Of a DNA stretch of 64,000 nt, positions 19,316 through 29,047 are shown one piece after another (within the stretch, counting starts at the first letter, position 1; every line of letters begins with the position of its first letter). The notes beneath the pieces were generated by a model, which ran no database searches, was not told the origin of the DNA, and saw only the letters and a list, made by a program, of their open reading frames with translations. The position numbers were made by a program, and so were the translations under genes. Source of the stretch: Nemopilema nomurai (taxonomy: Eukaryota; Cnidaria; Scyphozoa; Rhizostomeae; Rhizostomatidae); assembly GCA_003864495.1 (NCBI GenBank), contig ML133431.1, positions 1 through 64,000 of the forward strand. Direction: 5' to 3'.

Positions 19316-20057
19316 AACACCAACTCAAATTGCCAAAATGCGTCACGCCGGATCAGTTGTTGCCAATATTTTAATGCATTTACGCAAAATTGCTCAACAA
19401 CCAAATATGAATGGTATTAAATTAAATCAAATTGCTCACGAAATGATTTTAGCAGCCGGATGTAAACCGAATTTTTTAAATTATCACGGTTTTCCAGCGG
19501 TTCTATGCGTTTCAATCAATGATGAATTAGTACACGGGATTCCAAAAGCTCATCATTTTCAACCGGGCGATTTAATTAGTCTTGATTTAGGTTGTAGTTA
19601 TCAAAATTGACATGCCGATGCTGCTTTATCATTTACAATTGGAAAACCAAATTTGGAAATTATGCGATTAATTGATACAACTCGTAATAGTTTAAATTTA
19701 GTGATCAAAAAAATCAAACCTGGTATGAAAATTAATCAAATTGGGTGTATAATAGAGAAGTATATCACTGAGCGTGGTTATTGTTTAACTGCTCAATACA
19801 CAGGGCATGGAATTGGTAAGCAATTACATGAATTTCCACCAGTTTGGAATATTTGTCGTGCTAAACCAGACCTTATTTTGCAGCCTGGAATGGTATTATG
19901 TATTGAACCAATGGTGTTAATTGATTCTCCTACCACTTACGTTGCTAAAGACGGATGAACTGTAAAGAGAGTGAATAAAAAATTAAATTGTCATTTTGAA
20001 AAAATGGTTTTGATAACTGAAACTGGAACAGAAATTTTAACAAATTATGCAGATTAG
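19308..20057 (+). CDS. map: methionine aminopeptidase
   Basis: Map (249 residues) removes N-terminal methionine from new proteins. The metal ligands are seen in order: LISLDLGC (Asp), HADAALSF with the second Asp (WHADAA), GHGIGKQLHEFPPVWN (His), CIEPM (Glu), and a final ETGTEIL (Glu). Two TGA codons are Trp. It overlaps infA by 11 bases. Confidence 0.96.
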
Positions 20058-20277
20058 AAAAACAAAAAAACGTGACAATTTTATTGTTAAAGGTAAAATA
20101 ATCAAAAATATTGGTGGTGGAGTTTATCAGGTAAAATTAGAAAACTCACATTTCATCAATGCTCATATCGGTGGAAAAATGCGAAAATTTTCAATTCGTG
20201 TCCTTGAAGGTGATATGGTAGAAATTGAAATGTCAATTTATGATAATAGTAAAGGAAGAATTATTCGCCGTTTATAA
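20047..20277 (+). CDS. infA: translation initiation factor IF-1
   Basis: IF-1 (76 residues) blocks the A site during initiation. The S1-like OB fold is clear: [40 protein letters not shown] and SKGRIIRR at the end. The N-terminus has about seven extra basic residues. It starts inside map and precedes rpmJ by five bases. Confidence 0.96.
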   Translation: MQIRKTKKRDNFIVKGKIIKNIGGGVYQVKLENSHFINAHIGGKMRKFSIRVLEGDMVEIEMSIYDNSKGRIIRRL

Positions 20278-20282
20278 AAAAT

Positions 20283-20396
20283 ATGAAAGTTCGTACATCA
20301 GTTAAAAAAATTTGTAAATCATGCAAAATCATCAAAAGGAAAGGGCGCGTTGCGGTCACATGCTTAATTAGCAAACATAAACAACGCCAAGGTTAA
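20283..20396 (+). CDS. rpmJ: ribosomal protein L36
   Basis: The 37-residue L36 is too short to stand out among random frames but is unmistakable here: [20 protein letters not shown] followed by RVAVTC and KHKQRQG. The cysteines (CKSC ... C ... H) form the zinc site of the C+ form. It sits in the expected infA-rpmJ-rpsM order. Confidence 0.97.
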   Translation: MKVRTSVKKICKSCKIIKRKGRVAVTCLISKHKQRQG

Positions 20397-20401
20397 AAAA
20401 A

Positions 20402-20779
20402 ATGCGAATTAGTGGAGTTGATATCCCTCAAAACAAACGAATTGTGATTGCTTTGACGTATGTTCACGGTATTGGAGTTAGTTTAGCAAAAAAGATTTTA
20501 ACAACCGTAAATATTGCTTTTGATTTGCGAACAAAAAATTTGACTGATAAACAGGCAAATGCGATTTTAATGGAAATTAAAAAATACGCCACAGAAGGTG
20601 ATGTCCGTCGTAGTGTCCAAATAAATATTAAACGCTTAAAAGAAATTGGTTCTTATCGTGGAATTCGTCATCGTTTACACTTACCAGTTCGCGGGCAAAT
20701 CACACAAAAAAACGCTCGAACCGTTAAAGGACCACGTAAAACTGTCGCAAATAAAAAGAAACCAGATAGTAAAAAATAA
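20402..20779 (+). CDS. rpsM: ribosomal protein S13
   Basis: S13 (125 residues) links the 30S head to the 50S subunit. [20 protein letters not shown] opens the protein; [20 protein letters not shown] and [14 protein letters not shown] with [14 protein letters not shown] at the end are diagnostic. Confidence 0.97.
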   Translation: MRISGVDIPQNKRIVIALTYVHGIGVSLAKKILTTVNIAFDLRTKNLTDKQANAILMEIKKYATEGDVRRSVQINIKRLKEIGSYRGIRHRLHLPVRGQITQKNARTVKGPRKTVANKKKPDSKK

Positions 20780-20809
20780 TGTTTAATAAACAACAATCGG
20801 AATAAAAAT

Positions 20810-21217
20810 ATGAGTACAAAACAAACAACAAAATCAGTAAAAACCAAAAAACTAAAAAAAATTAAAGAAGTTATCGAAACTGGAATCATTAGCATTCACG
20901 CCACTTTTAATAATACGATTATTAGTTTAAATCGTATGAATGGTGCGGTTTTAAAACAATCATCAGCTGGAAGAGTTGGTTATAAAGGAAGTAAAAAATC
21001 AACCCCCTACGCTGCTAAAATGGCAATGAAACAAATTTTAAAATTTGTCGAAATTTATAAAATGCAAAAAGTAGCAGTTCATATTAAAGGAATTGGTCCC
21101 GGTCGAAATGCAATTTTACGAAGCTTAGAAGTTTCCGATTTGCAAATTATTGAATTGACTGATAAAACTCCGATTCCGCACAACGGTTGTCGTCCACCGA
21201 AAAAACCGCGTGGTTAA
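20810..21217 (+). CDS. rpsK: ribosomal protein S11
   Basis: S11 (135 residues) shapes the 30S platform. It has a Lys-rich N-terminal tail of about 25 residues, then ISIHATFNNTIISLNRMNG, SSAGRVGYKGSKKSTPYAA, VHIKGIGPGRNAILRSLE and the ending HNGCRPPKKPRG. Confidence 0.97.
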   Translation: MSTKQTTKSVKTKKLKKIKEVIETGIISIHATFNNTIISLNRMNGAVLKQSSAGRVGYKGSKKSTPYAAKMAMKQILKFVEIYKMQKVAVHIKGIGPGRNAILRSLEVSDLQIIELTDKTPIPHNGCRPPKKPRG

Positions 21218-21298
21218 GAATAATTAATTTTAATTCACGTAAATTATTTTTGAAATATACAATAAAAATCATCATCAAGGAGTAAATAAAATAAATAT

Positions 21299-22264
21299 AT
21301 GTACCAATTCATTAAACCAGAATTTAAAATGTTAAATGACCAAAAAAACCCTAATCATTTAGAATTCGAATTTCAACCTTTAGTTCAAGGGTTTGGAACT
21401 ACACTCGGTAATTCACTTCGTCGTGTTTTACTTTCCGTTTTACCAGGAGCAGCAGCATTTGCTTTTAAATTATCAAACGCTGAACAAGAGTTTCAAACGA
21501 TTGCTGGTGTTCATGAAAATGTTTTAAAAATCGGTTTAAACATTGAAAAAATCATTTTTCAAGCTGATCCCGTTTTATTTGAAAAACAGCCGTTTATTAA
21601 ACTTTTTACCAAAATAACTCCAATTCAAAAAGTTGTTAAAGCAGGCGATATTGAAGTAATTGGAGGATTAAAAATTATTAATCCTGAATTAGTTTTAATG
21701 AATGTTGTTGAAATTAAAAAACCGATTGAATTAACGATTTTTATTCGTCAAAGTAATGGTTATGCAACTTTTGAAGAAAACCAACGGATTTTATCAAAGC
21801 AATCAGAAGCAACAATTGGTTGTGTGGCAATTAATTCGCAATTTTCACCGATTCGTTTGGTTAATTTTCAAGTTAAAGAAATTCGAATTGGTGATGAATC
21901 AATTACGGAAAAATTACAATTATCAATTTTAACAAACGGAGCAATAAACGCCAAATCATGTCTTGGTCAAGCGATCAAAATTTTATCAAATCATTTGAAC
22001 TATTTAGGTGAATTAAATGATGGTTACACAGAATTTAAATTCGAAGAACCACCAGTTAAAAACCCTGTGAAAGAAGAAGTTTTATTACAAGAGCTAGATT
22101 TTTCGGAACGAACAATTAATGCACTTCACAATCATGATATTCACACCCTTTCACAATTAAAAAATTTAAATAAAAAACAAATTTTAGAAATTAAAAATTT
22201 AGGACAAAAATCATTAAAAGAGATTGAAGAAAAACTAGAAAAAGAATATAATATTACTTTATAA
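21299..22264 (+). CDS. rpoA: RNA polymerase alpha subunit
   Basis: RpoA (321 residues) nucleates polymerase assembly. The dimerisation domain has FVQGFGTTLGNSLRRVLLS-like LVQGFGTTLGNSLRRVL and PGAAAFAFKL. The C-terminal domain has ELDFSERTINALHNHDIHTL and ILEIKNLGQKSLKEIEEKL. A candidate -10 TACAAT lies at 21258, and AAGGAG at 21278 is 16 bases from the ATG, rather far for a ribosome binding site. The insert domain is of normal size. Confidence 0.97.
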   Translation: MYQFIKPEFKMLNDQKNPNHLEFEFQPLVQGFGTTLGNSLRRVLLSVLPGAAAFAFKLSNAEQEFQTIAGVHENVLKIGLNIEKIIFQADPVLFEKQPFIKLFTKITPIQKVVKAGDIEVIGGLKIINPELVLMNVVEIKKPIELTIFIRQSNGYATFEENQRILSKQSEATIGCVAINSQFSPIRLVNFQVKEIRIGDESITEKLQLSILTNGAINAKSCLGQAIKILSNHLNYLGELNDGYTEFKFEEPPVKNPVKEEVLLQELDFSERTINALHNHDIHTLSQLKNLNKKQILEIKNLGQKSLKEIEEKLEKEYNITL

Positions 22265-22280
22265 AGTAGTTTAAAAACCA

Positions 22281-22643
22281 ATGGCAAGAATTTATCATAC
22301 AGCACACAAACGAGCAAAACGACGAAATTTAGTTCGTAATTTATTAACAGAATTACTGATTCATGAATCAGTAATTGTGACACGTGATTTTAAAAAAACG
22401 GTTAAAAAAGAATTTGACCAATTAATCACTTTTGCCAAAAAAAACACCTTAAGTGCTTATCGTCAAGCATTAAATTTAGTGCGTAAATCGCAAAAAACGC
22501 CTGATCAAAAATTTATCATCACAAAGTTGAAAACACTTGCTCAAAAATATGCTAATCGTCCTGGTGGTTATTTAACGTCAGCAATCTTATCAAATCGACG
22601 TGGTGATAATGCAACAACTTATTTTTTAAAATTGGTTAATTAG
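22281..22643 (+). CDS. rplQ: ribosomal protein L17
   Basis: L17 (120 residues) closes the alpha section of the operon. KRRNLVRNLLTELLIHESVI, then VKKEFDQLITFAKKN and the end ANRPGGYLTSAILSNRRGDN are typical (family: rG-GGYTRI). A perfect 26-base palindrome lies inside the coding sequence at 22351-22376. Confidence 0.96.
   Translation: MARIYHTAHKRAKRRNLVRNLLTELLIHESVIVTRDFKKTVKKEFDQLITFAKKNTLSAYRQALNLVRKSQKTPDQKFIITKLKTLAQKYANRPGGYLTSAILSNRRGDNATTYFLKLVN
22351..22376 (+). repeat. perfect 26-base palindrome inside rplQ
   Basis: The 13 bases AATTACTGATTCA are followed directly by their exact reverse complement. In RNA this could fold into an 11-bp stem with a four-base loop in the middle of the L17 message. 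It encodes ordinary L17 residues. Confidence 0.9.
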
Positions 22644-22653
22644 ATCACCCTAA

Positions 22654-23505
22654 ATGAAAGCAGCAGCGAAAATTAATTCTATTTTAAGTGTTAAAAACCT
22701 TAATTTTAAATACTCACCAAAATTACCGAACATTTTAACTAATATTAATTTCAAAATTTTACCACATCAACATTTGACAATTTTAGGTCATAATGGTTCT
22801 GGAAAAACTACTTTAGCAAAAATCATTGCCGGATTAGAACATAATTATGATGGTAAAATTGAAATGTTTGATCAAACAGTTAACCAAAAAACCAAAAAAC
22901 AACCAGTCGGATTAATTTTTCAAAATCCTGAAAGTCAGTTTGTTGGTTTAACGGTTGAAAATGATTTAGCATTTGGTTTAGAAAATTTACGAATACCACC
23001 ACATATAATGTTAAAAAAAGTTAAATCAATTGTCAAACAATTTAATTTAGAAATGATTTTCAATGAAGAAGCTAATAATTTATCTGATGGCAATAAACAA
23101 AAAGTCGCAATCGCATCAGTTTTAATTCAAGAACCAAAAATAATTATTTTTGATGAACCAACCAGTATGGTTGATCCAAAAAGTGAAAATGAAATCGATA
23201 ATATTATTGCGAAAATTAAACACCGTAACATTACTGTAATTGAAATTACTCATAATGTTGAACGCTTATTAATTGCTGATCAAGTTTTATTATTAGAAAA
23301 CGGGCATATAAAATATTTTGGTTCGGCAAAAAAACTTTTAAACGAAAAAATTGTTTTATTAAAAGAATGTTTTGGTTTAAAATTACCATTTTTTTATCGT
23401 TTATTACAGTCACTTGAAAAAAAAGGTGTTAAATTTAAACCAACTTTAAGCGAAAAACATTTAATTGAAGAAATATGTCAAAAATTATCAAAGTCACCAA
23501 TTTAA
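22654..23505 (+). CDS. ecfA1: ECF transporter ATPase EcfA1 with degenerate signature motif
   Basis: This 283-residue ATPase is one half of the energising pair of an energy-coupling-factor importer. Walker A GHNGSGKTTL, Q-loop GLIFQNPESQF and Walker B with catalytic Glu IIIFDEPTSMVD (D167, E168) and H-loop ITHN are intact. The ABC signature, however, reads LSDGN (residues 143-147) where LSGGQ is expected. It overlaps ecfA2 by 31 bases and forms an operon with ecfA2 and ecfT behind rplQ, the usual place in Firmicutes and Mollicutes. Confidence 0.93.
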   Translation: MKAAAKINSILSVKNLNFKYSPKLPNILTNINFKILPHQHLTILGHNGSGKTTLAKIIAGLEHNYDGKIEMFDQTVNQKTKKQPVGLIFQNPESQFVGLTVENDLAFGLENLRIPPHIMLKKVKSIVKQFNLEMIFNEEANNLSDGNKQKVAIASVLIQEPKIIIFDEPTSMVDPKSENEIDNIIAKIKHRNITVIEITHNVERLLIADQVLLLENGHIKYFGSAKKLLNEKIVLLKECFGLKLPFFYRLLQSLEKKGVKFKPTLSEKHLIEEICQKLSKSPI

Positions 23506-24365
23506 GTTATAAAATTAATCATCCAGATAATCAAAACATTTGAGCACTTTCGAACATTAATCATGAATTTAGTTTTGGAAAAATTACCGCTATTATTGGC
23601 CCTTCTGGATCAGGAAAAACAATGCTTTGTAAACATTTAAACGGATTATTGAAACCAACCACTGGAACGGTGCAAATTTTTGATATGACCATTAATTCTT
23701 TGCAAAAGAAAATTCCTAACGTACTTAAATTACGTAAAACGGTTGGATTTGTATCACAAAATCCCGAACGACAATTATTTGAAGAAAATGTTCATAAAGA
23801 AGTAATTTTTGGGCCATTAAATTTTGGGTTTAATAAAGATGTTGCACTTACACAAGCAAAAAAATATTTTTCTAGTTTAGGATGAAACATTAAAAATTTA
23901 AAACAATCACCGTTTAAATTTTCTGGTGGACAAAAACGTAAAATTGCACTTGCTGGTATTTTAGCTTATGAACCTGAAATCATTATTTTTGATTCACCAA
24001 CCGCCGGCTTAGATGTTTTTAGTCAAGAAAAATTCCAAAATTTAATTTTAGATTTAAAAAATAATTTTCAAAAAACAATTATTTTTGTTAGTCATAATAT
24101 GAATGAAGTGCTCGCATTAGCTGATGAAGTTTTATTATTAGATCAAGGTCATAAAATTTTACACACAACACCATCGAAATTATTTCAAAATCAACAAATT
24201 TGTGAAAAATATCAATTAAAAATTCCCGATACAATTCGATTTATTCGCATGTTAAATGCACTTGGTGTTGATACAACCCATTTAAATTGACGTTCATTTC
24301 ACACTTTTTCGGAAACATTAGCGCAGCAATTAGGTAAAACAGAGGATAAAAACCACGATGAATAG
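23475..24365 (+). CDS. ecfA2: ECF transporter ATPase EcfA2 lacking the catalytic glutamate
   Basis: The second ECF ATPase (296 residues) has Walker [12 protein letters not shown]-loop GFVSQNPERQLF, an intact signature FSGGQKRKIALAG (149-153) and H-loop VSHN. After the Walker B aspartate the catalytic Glu is replaced by Ser (IIIFDSPTAGLD, D173-S174). This is the mirror image of EcfA1, which keeps Glu but has a broken signature. It overlaps ecfT by 8 bases. The frame is open throughout, and the change is a codon TCA with no hint of a sequencing slip. Confidence 0.93.
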
Positions 24366-25257
24366 TTTTATTTTTGGACGTTATATCAGACGTGATTCTT
24401 TAATTCATGCGCTTGATGCACGGATTAAATTTATTATTTTCATTATGTTTTTAGTGTGTTTTTTCATCAAAAAAAGCTTTTTCATTTATTTTGGGTTATT
24501 TGGAATATTAATCCTTTTAATATTAATTGCAAAATTACCAAAAAACATCTTTTTATTTATTCTGAAAATCTTTTTAATTATGTTTTTTTTTCTATTAGTT
24601 TTTAATATTATTTCCGTTTTAATTAAATTACCAAAAGAAACATTAATTTCTGGGACACAAATTGAAGATCCGTTTTTTAGTGATGAAAAATTGAAATGAT
24701 TTCGTAAAACCGTTTTAATTAACGCTTTTTATTTTGCTTTACGTGTATCAATGGTAATTATGTTAACAATTATTTTAATTACCACAACACGAACAATTGA
24801 CTTAACAAACGCTTTAACATGATTATTAAAACCATTAGAAATTGTTCGCTTTCCAATTCATATTTTCACAATGATCATTACTTTATCACTTCGTTTAGTA
24901 ACAACTTTAATCGAAGAAGCAAATTCAATTATGGATGCACAAGCATCACGGGGATTAGATTTTTATAACGGCAATTTAAAAGTTAAAATTAAATCTTTGA
25001 TTAGTTTATTAATTCCGCTTTTTATTTCGATTTTCAAACGCGCTGACGAAATGGCATTAGCTTTAGAATCGCGTGGTTATGATCCATACGCTAAACGCAG
25101 TCAATATCATCAAACGATGTTTAAAATGAGTGATTGAATTAAGTTTTCAATTTTTTTACTTTTATTTGGTATTGTCATGGTGTATTTGAATTCGAGTTCG
25201 GCTATTAAAGCAGTGAGTGATGTTTTTGTATTAGAACAAATTATTCAATTAAAGTAA
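24358..25257 (+). CDS. ecfT: ECF transporter transmembrane coupling protein EcfT
   Basis: EcfT (299 residues) couples the ATPases to exchangeable S-components in the membrane. Hydrophobic helices flank a large cytoplasmic region that holds the two family coupling motifs, AQASRGLD and ALESRGYD, which dock in the ATPase grooves. HALDARIKFI near the N-terminus is also typical. TGA codes Trp at several places. It ends 46 bases before rplM, with no terminator visible. Confidence 0.93.
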
Positions 25258-25288
25258 AAAAGAATGTGGTTTTCTGATTAAATTGGGT

Positions 25289-25294
25289 TATAAT
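25289..25294 (+). promoter_or_regulatory. candidate -10 box before rplM
   Basis: A perfect TATAAT, preceded by TGGGT, lies nine bases before the rplM ATG in the only gap between ecfT and rplM. No clear -35 element is seen. Transcription would start close to the start codon, giving an almost leaderless message. Confidence 0.4.
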
Positions 25295-25303
25295 TATATA
25301 AAT

Positions 25304-25738
25304 ATGAAACAAACTAAAATGTTGGCAAAAGAAGCCATTGTAAAAGAATGATTAATTATTGATGCTAATGAACATCATTTAGGTCGTTTAGCAACTAAAA
25401 TTGTGCATTTATTACGCGGAAAACATAAACCATTTTTTACTCCTCACAATGATTGTGGTGATTATGTAATTATCGTTAATTCTGCCAATATTGTTTTAAC
25501 CGGTAAAAAGTGAACTGATAAAAAGTATTATCGTCATTCACAATATCCACGTGGTTTAAAATCCGAAATTGCGGAAAAATTACACCAACGTAAACCAACT
25601 GAATTATTAAAATTAGCAGTAAAACGAATGCTTCCCCGTAACCGTTTAGCTCGTCAACAAATGAAACACTTATTTATTTATGCAAATAATGTTCATAAAC
25701 ATACTGCCCAAAAACCAAAGGAAGTGAACATCAATTAA
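25304..25738 (+). CDS. rplM: ribosomal protein L13
   Basis: L13 (144 residues) is an early 50S assembly protein. After about 13 extra N-terminal residues comes [20 protein letters not shown], then [20 protein letters not shown] and GRTLKHEFSQYPRG-like [12 protein letters not shown], with [19 protein letters not shown] near the end. rpsI follows with no gap. Confidence 0.96.
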
Positions 25739-26167
25739 ATGATTAAACAACAACAAACTGGCAAACGTAAATCAGCGGTTGCAAAATTATTAATTAATGA
25801 AAATAAATCAAATTTAGGGAAAGTTTTGGTTGAAATTATGACCAACAAACCGAAAAATTCAGTCCAACAAATTGAATTAATTAATTATTTTAAAAGCAAA
25901 ACTCTTATAAACTTAATCAACAAACCATTAAATGTTACTCGTACAATCGGTAATTATGACATAATTATTCGATTAAAAGGGGGCGGAATTGCTGGACAAG
26001 CTGGAGCAGTTAGTCATGGATTAGCAAAATTTTTAGCTAAAGTATCAAAAGATTATCGATTAATTTTAAAATCTGCTAAACTTTTAACACGCGATGCTCG
26101 AACGAAAGAACGAAAAAAATTTGGTTTGAAAAAAGCACGTAAAGCGCCTCAATTTTCAAAACGGTAA
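25739..26167 (+). CDS. rpsI: ribosomal protein S9
   Basis: S9 (142 residues) contacts P-site tRNA through its C-terminal tail, which here ends KKARKAPQFSKR as in the family. TGKRKSAVAKLLI at the start and GGGIAGQAGAVSHGLAKFL are diagnostic. Its ATG directly follows the rplM stop. Confidence 0.96.
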   Translation: MIKQQQTGKRKSAVAKLLINENKSNLGKVLVEIMTNKPKNSVQQIELINYFKSKTLINLINKPLNVTRTIGNYDIIIRLKGGGIAGQAGAVSHGLAKFLAKVSKDYRLILKSAKLLTRDARTKERKKFGLKKARKAPQFSKR

Positions 26168-26222
26168 AATTACAATGAACACTTTTGCTTTTCCGGCAAG
26201 TAATTTGAAAATGTTTTTAAAT

Positions 26223-26298
26223 GGGACTATGGCTCAGTGGTTAGAGCGCACGGCTTATAACCGTGAGGTCTTGGGTTCGATCCCCAATAGTCCTACCA
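26223..26298 (+). tRNA. tRNA-Ile with UAU anticodon
   Basis: The cloverleaf is complete: acceptor GGGACTA/TAGTCCT, D-arm GCTC/GAGC, anticodon arm CACGG/CCGTG around loop CTTATAA, T-arm TTGGG/CCCAA with TTCGATC, discriminator A and encoded CCA. Bases 34-36 are TAT, so it reads AUA as isoleucine directly. Most bacteria read AUA with a CAU tRNA modified by TilS; a UAU tRNA is known in Mycoplasma mobile, which lacks TilS. Confidence 0.93.
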
Positions 26299-26324
26299 TT
26301 ATTAATGAAATATATTCGAAAAAA

Positions 26325-26399
26325 TGGCACCCCCAAAAGGAATTGCACCTTTGACGTAATGTTTAGGAAACATTTGTTCTACTACTGAACTATGGGGGT
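26325..26399 (-). tRNA. tRNA-Arg with CCU anticodon
   Basis: On the minus strand the sequence folds as acceptor ACCCCCA/TGGGGGT, D-arm GTTC/GAAC, anticodon arm AATGT/ACATT around TTCCTAA (anticodon CCT), T-arm AAAGG/CCTTT, discriminator G and encoded CCA. The T-loop reads TGCAATT, so position 55 is G instead of the near-universal U. It faces tRNA-Ile tail to tail. Confidence 0.92.
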
Positions 26400-26466
26400 A
26401 AATCAAAGATAACTTATCATTTTATCTGGTTAAAATTATTTTTGTTTGCTTTTTTAAAATATTCAA

Positions 26467-28406
26467 ATGAAATTAAGAAAAAAATCGACTTGATCGTTTC
26501 AAGAAATTAGTTGTGCGGGAATTTTTGTTGCGCTTTGAATGACGCTTAGTGTTTTCAGTGTGCCATTAAAAATTTTAATGCACGAAGGTTATTTACCAAT
26601 TTTTTATTTTTTAATTTGAATTGTTGGTCTTTTATTTTCACCACCAAAAGCCTTTTTAATTACTATCATTGGTCATTTTACATTTGATTTAATCTATTTA
26701 CCAAACCCATTATTCATATTTGTTTGATTGGCCTCTGGATTTTTTTCAGCTACAATTGCGCTTTTACGTAATCAAAATCAATGATGAAAGTTACTTTACG
26801 TTTTACCACCGATTTATTATTTAATTGCGTTTTTTATTATGGGTTACATTCAATTTGACGAACCATTTAAATATTTTGGGGTTAATTTTGGTGTTACATT
26901 AGTACTTTTAATTGTTAATCCGATTTTTAATTTTTTCGTAATTACAATTTTTCGTAATCGACCACGATTTATCAATTTTTTAATTGATAATTTTGCTTCA
27001 AAACCAACCAATACCATCATCAAAAATAATCATCAACCAAACAATCATCATTCGACTATTCATCAACGTGAAATTTGACAACCGCATCAAAAACACGTTT
27101 TAGGAAAATATTTATTTAGTGCTTTTGGGATTATTGTCATTTGAGTAGGTACGATTTTGGGAATTTATTATTTTCCAATTAATAACAAAAATCCATCAGT
27201 TTTTGTCGTTATCAGCAGTACAACTAGTTATACAGATAAATCTTTTAATCAAGAATCAATTAATGGTGCTTGTCAATATTATAAAATTGCGATTCAGCAA
27301 TGTAATATTAATAATGCAAAATTTCGTCAAAATATTGCATACGGATTTCCCAATACTGTAATTAATGGCCAAAAAATTTTTCAATTCATTAAACAAGCTC
27401 ATCGAACAAAAAAAACCGATATTTTTGTTTTAACCGGATTCACTTTTACGAATTTTTTAAACCATTACATTCAAAAACTGCAAGCGAAAAAAATTAATTT
27501 AATTTCAATTACAACTAATTATCAACCAAAACCAGCTAATGCATGACCAAACAATTTATATCAATATCAGTTTCAAGAACAAAAAGCTGGTTTTATGGCC
27601 GGTTTGTACGCCGCATTATACGCTTTATTCAATCCGGATCAATTTAAAGATGGTAATTTACAAAAACCCGGTAAACAAATTAAATTTTCTAGTTTAGGTT
27701 TAATTTTAGTTCCGGCTATTTTAGCATTTGGATTAGGTTTTAAAGCGGCAATCGATTACGTGGACCAAAATAAAAAACTTTTTTGATCAACTGCTAAAAA
27801 ATTAAATATTCCGTTACCAAATAAAATCACCGTTGATCAAATTGATTTATATCATCAAAATTTTGAAATCATTGGCGGAACGGATTTTAACCAAAAAAAT
27901 GCCGAAGCGAGTCAATTAGCTAAAAAACTGTATAAAACTGGAACCTCAGTGATTTTTTCGATTGCTGGTATGTTTACTGTTTCGATTAATAATCAAGCCA
28001 AAATTGAAAACTTTCGTAGTGAAAAAAAACAAAATTGAGTTGTTGGTGTTGATGTTGATCAAGGATTTTCGCTTTTTAATCAAAGAGGTTGAAAAAGTCA
28101 AGATCAAATTTTAACTTCGGCAATTATTAATGTAAGAGGGTTGTTGCTCAAGGAATTAAACAAATTCGTCAAAATAATCCAATGTCAAATACGGAAGTTA
28201 TAAAAGATTTGCAATTTTTTCAAATTCCTAATCGTTATCGTAATTTAGCCAATCCATTATGAAAAATTTGAATGCAAGACCGTAATTTACTTGAAAATAA
28301 ACAATACATTAAACAAATGTCTGATCAAATTGACGTATTAATCAAACAAAAAAATTGAAATTTAGCAATTCAAAAATTAAGTAATCCAGTTAAATGAAAA
28401 AATTAA
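26467..28406 (+). CDS. ECF S-component-like membrane domain fused to a BMP-type substrate-binding domain (frameshifted)
   Basis: The first about 175 residues form six hydrophobic helices with a small-residue GxxxA pattern in helix 1 (CAGIFVALWM), resembling an ECF S-component. A His/Asn-rich linker follows (about 185-212), then a seventh helix (about 214-236), then a BMP/PnrA-like nucleoside-binding domain: SVFVVISSTTSYTDKSFNQE, GFMAGLYAALYA, LGLILVPAILAFGLGFKAAI, VIFSIAGMFTV and WVVGVDVDQGF. A -1 shift in the GGG at 28138-28140 interrupts it; the continuation VVAQGIKQIRQ runs to 28406. Total about 646 residues. It lies about 1.2 kb after ecfT, consistent with a partner role. The binding-domain call is fairly sure; the S-component call rests on topology and context. 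Confidence 0.7.
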
Positions 28407-28430
28407 ATACTTTAAAAAAAGGTCGACAAA

Positions 28431-29006
28431 TTGTTTGAATTTAATCCATTAAAATCTAATTCTAATTTTCATACCAAATTAAAAGTTGTTTCAATGTGAC
28501 GTATCATTTGTGCGCGTTTATTTGATATTTGCGCTTGATTGTTAATTTTATTTGGTTTTTTATTAATATTAAAAACAATTTTTCCCCATAAAAATCAAAT
28601 AATCATTCTATATTTGCTTTTTAACTTTCAAACGTTATTGATTTTTGGAATAATTTTTGTGATTATTCCAACGTTTTATCACGGACAAACAATCGGAAGA
28701 AGAATTTTTCAAATCCAAATTATTAAAGCAAAAACGTATTTTTCATTACCGTTTCATTACTTTTTATTACGTGAATTATTTTTGGTTTTATTACCGTTTG
28801 TTGTGATCACTAGTTATTTAATTATTATTGCTCATTTTTGACCCAATGAAATTCAAACCCATTATCGGGTTACGCTTTTACTACCAATTTGATTTGGATT
28901 TTTATTCATTTTTCAAAAGATTAATCCTAATCAACAAATTTTTATTGATCGTTATTTTGATACGTGAATTGTTAATCGACAATCAAAACGGTTCAATCGT
29001 AAATAA
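28431..29006 (+). CDS. RDD-family membrane protein (TTG start)
   Basis: This 191-residue membrane protein shows the RDD hallmarks: ARLFDICAWLL with Arg and Asp in helix 1, GQTIGRRIFQIQII after helix 2, and RELFLVLLP in helix 3. The only suitable start is a TTG at 28431, preceded by AAAGG; a later ATG would remove the Arg-Asp motif. RDD proteins are often linked to transport, but the substrate here is unknown. It lies directly after the ECF-S/BMP gene. Confidence 0.75.
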
Positions 29007-29047
29007 GTAATTTGGCAAAATGTTTTAATCAATAAGATAATAAAATT

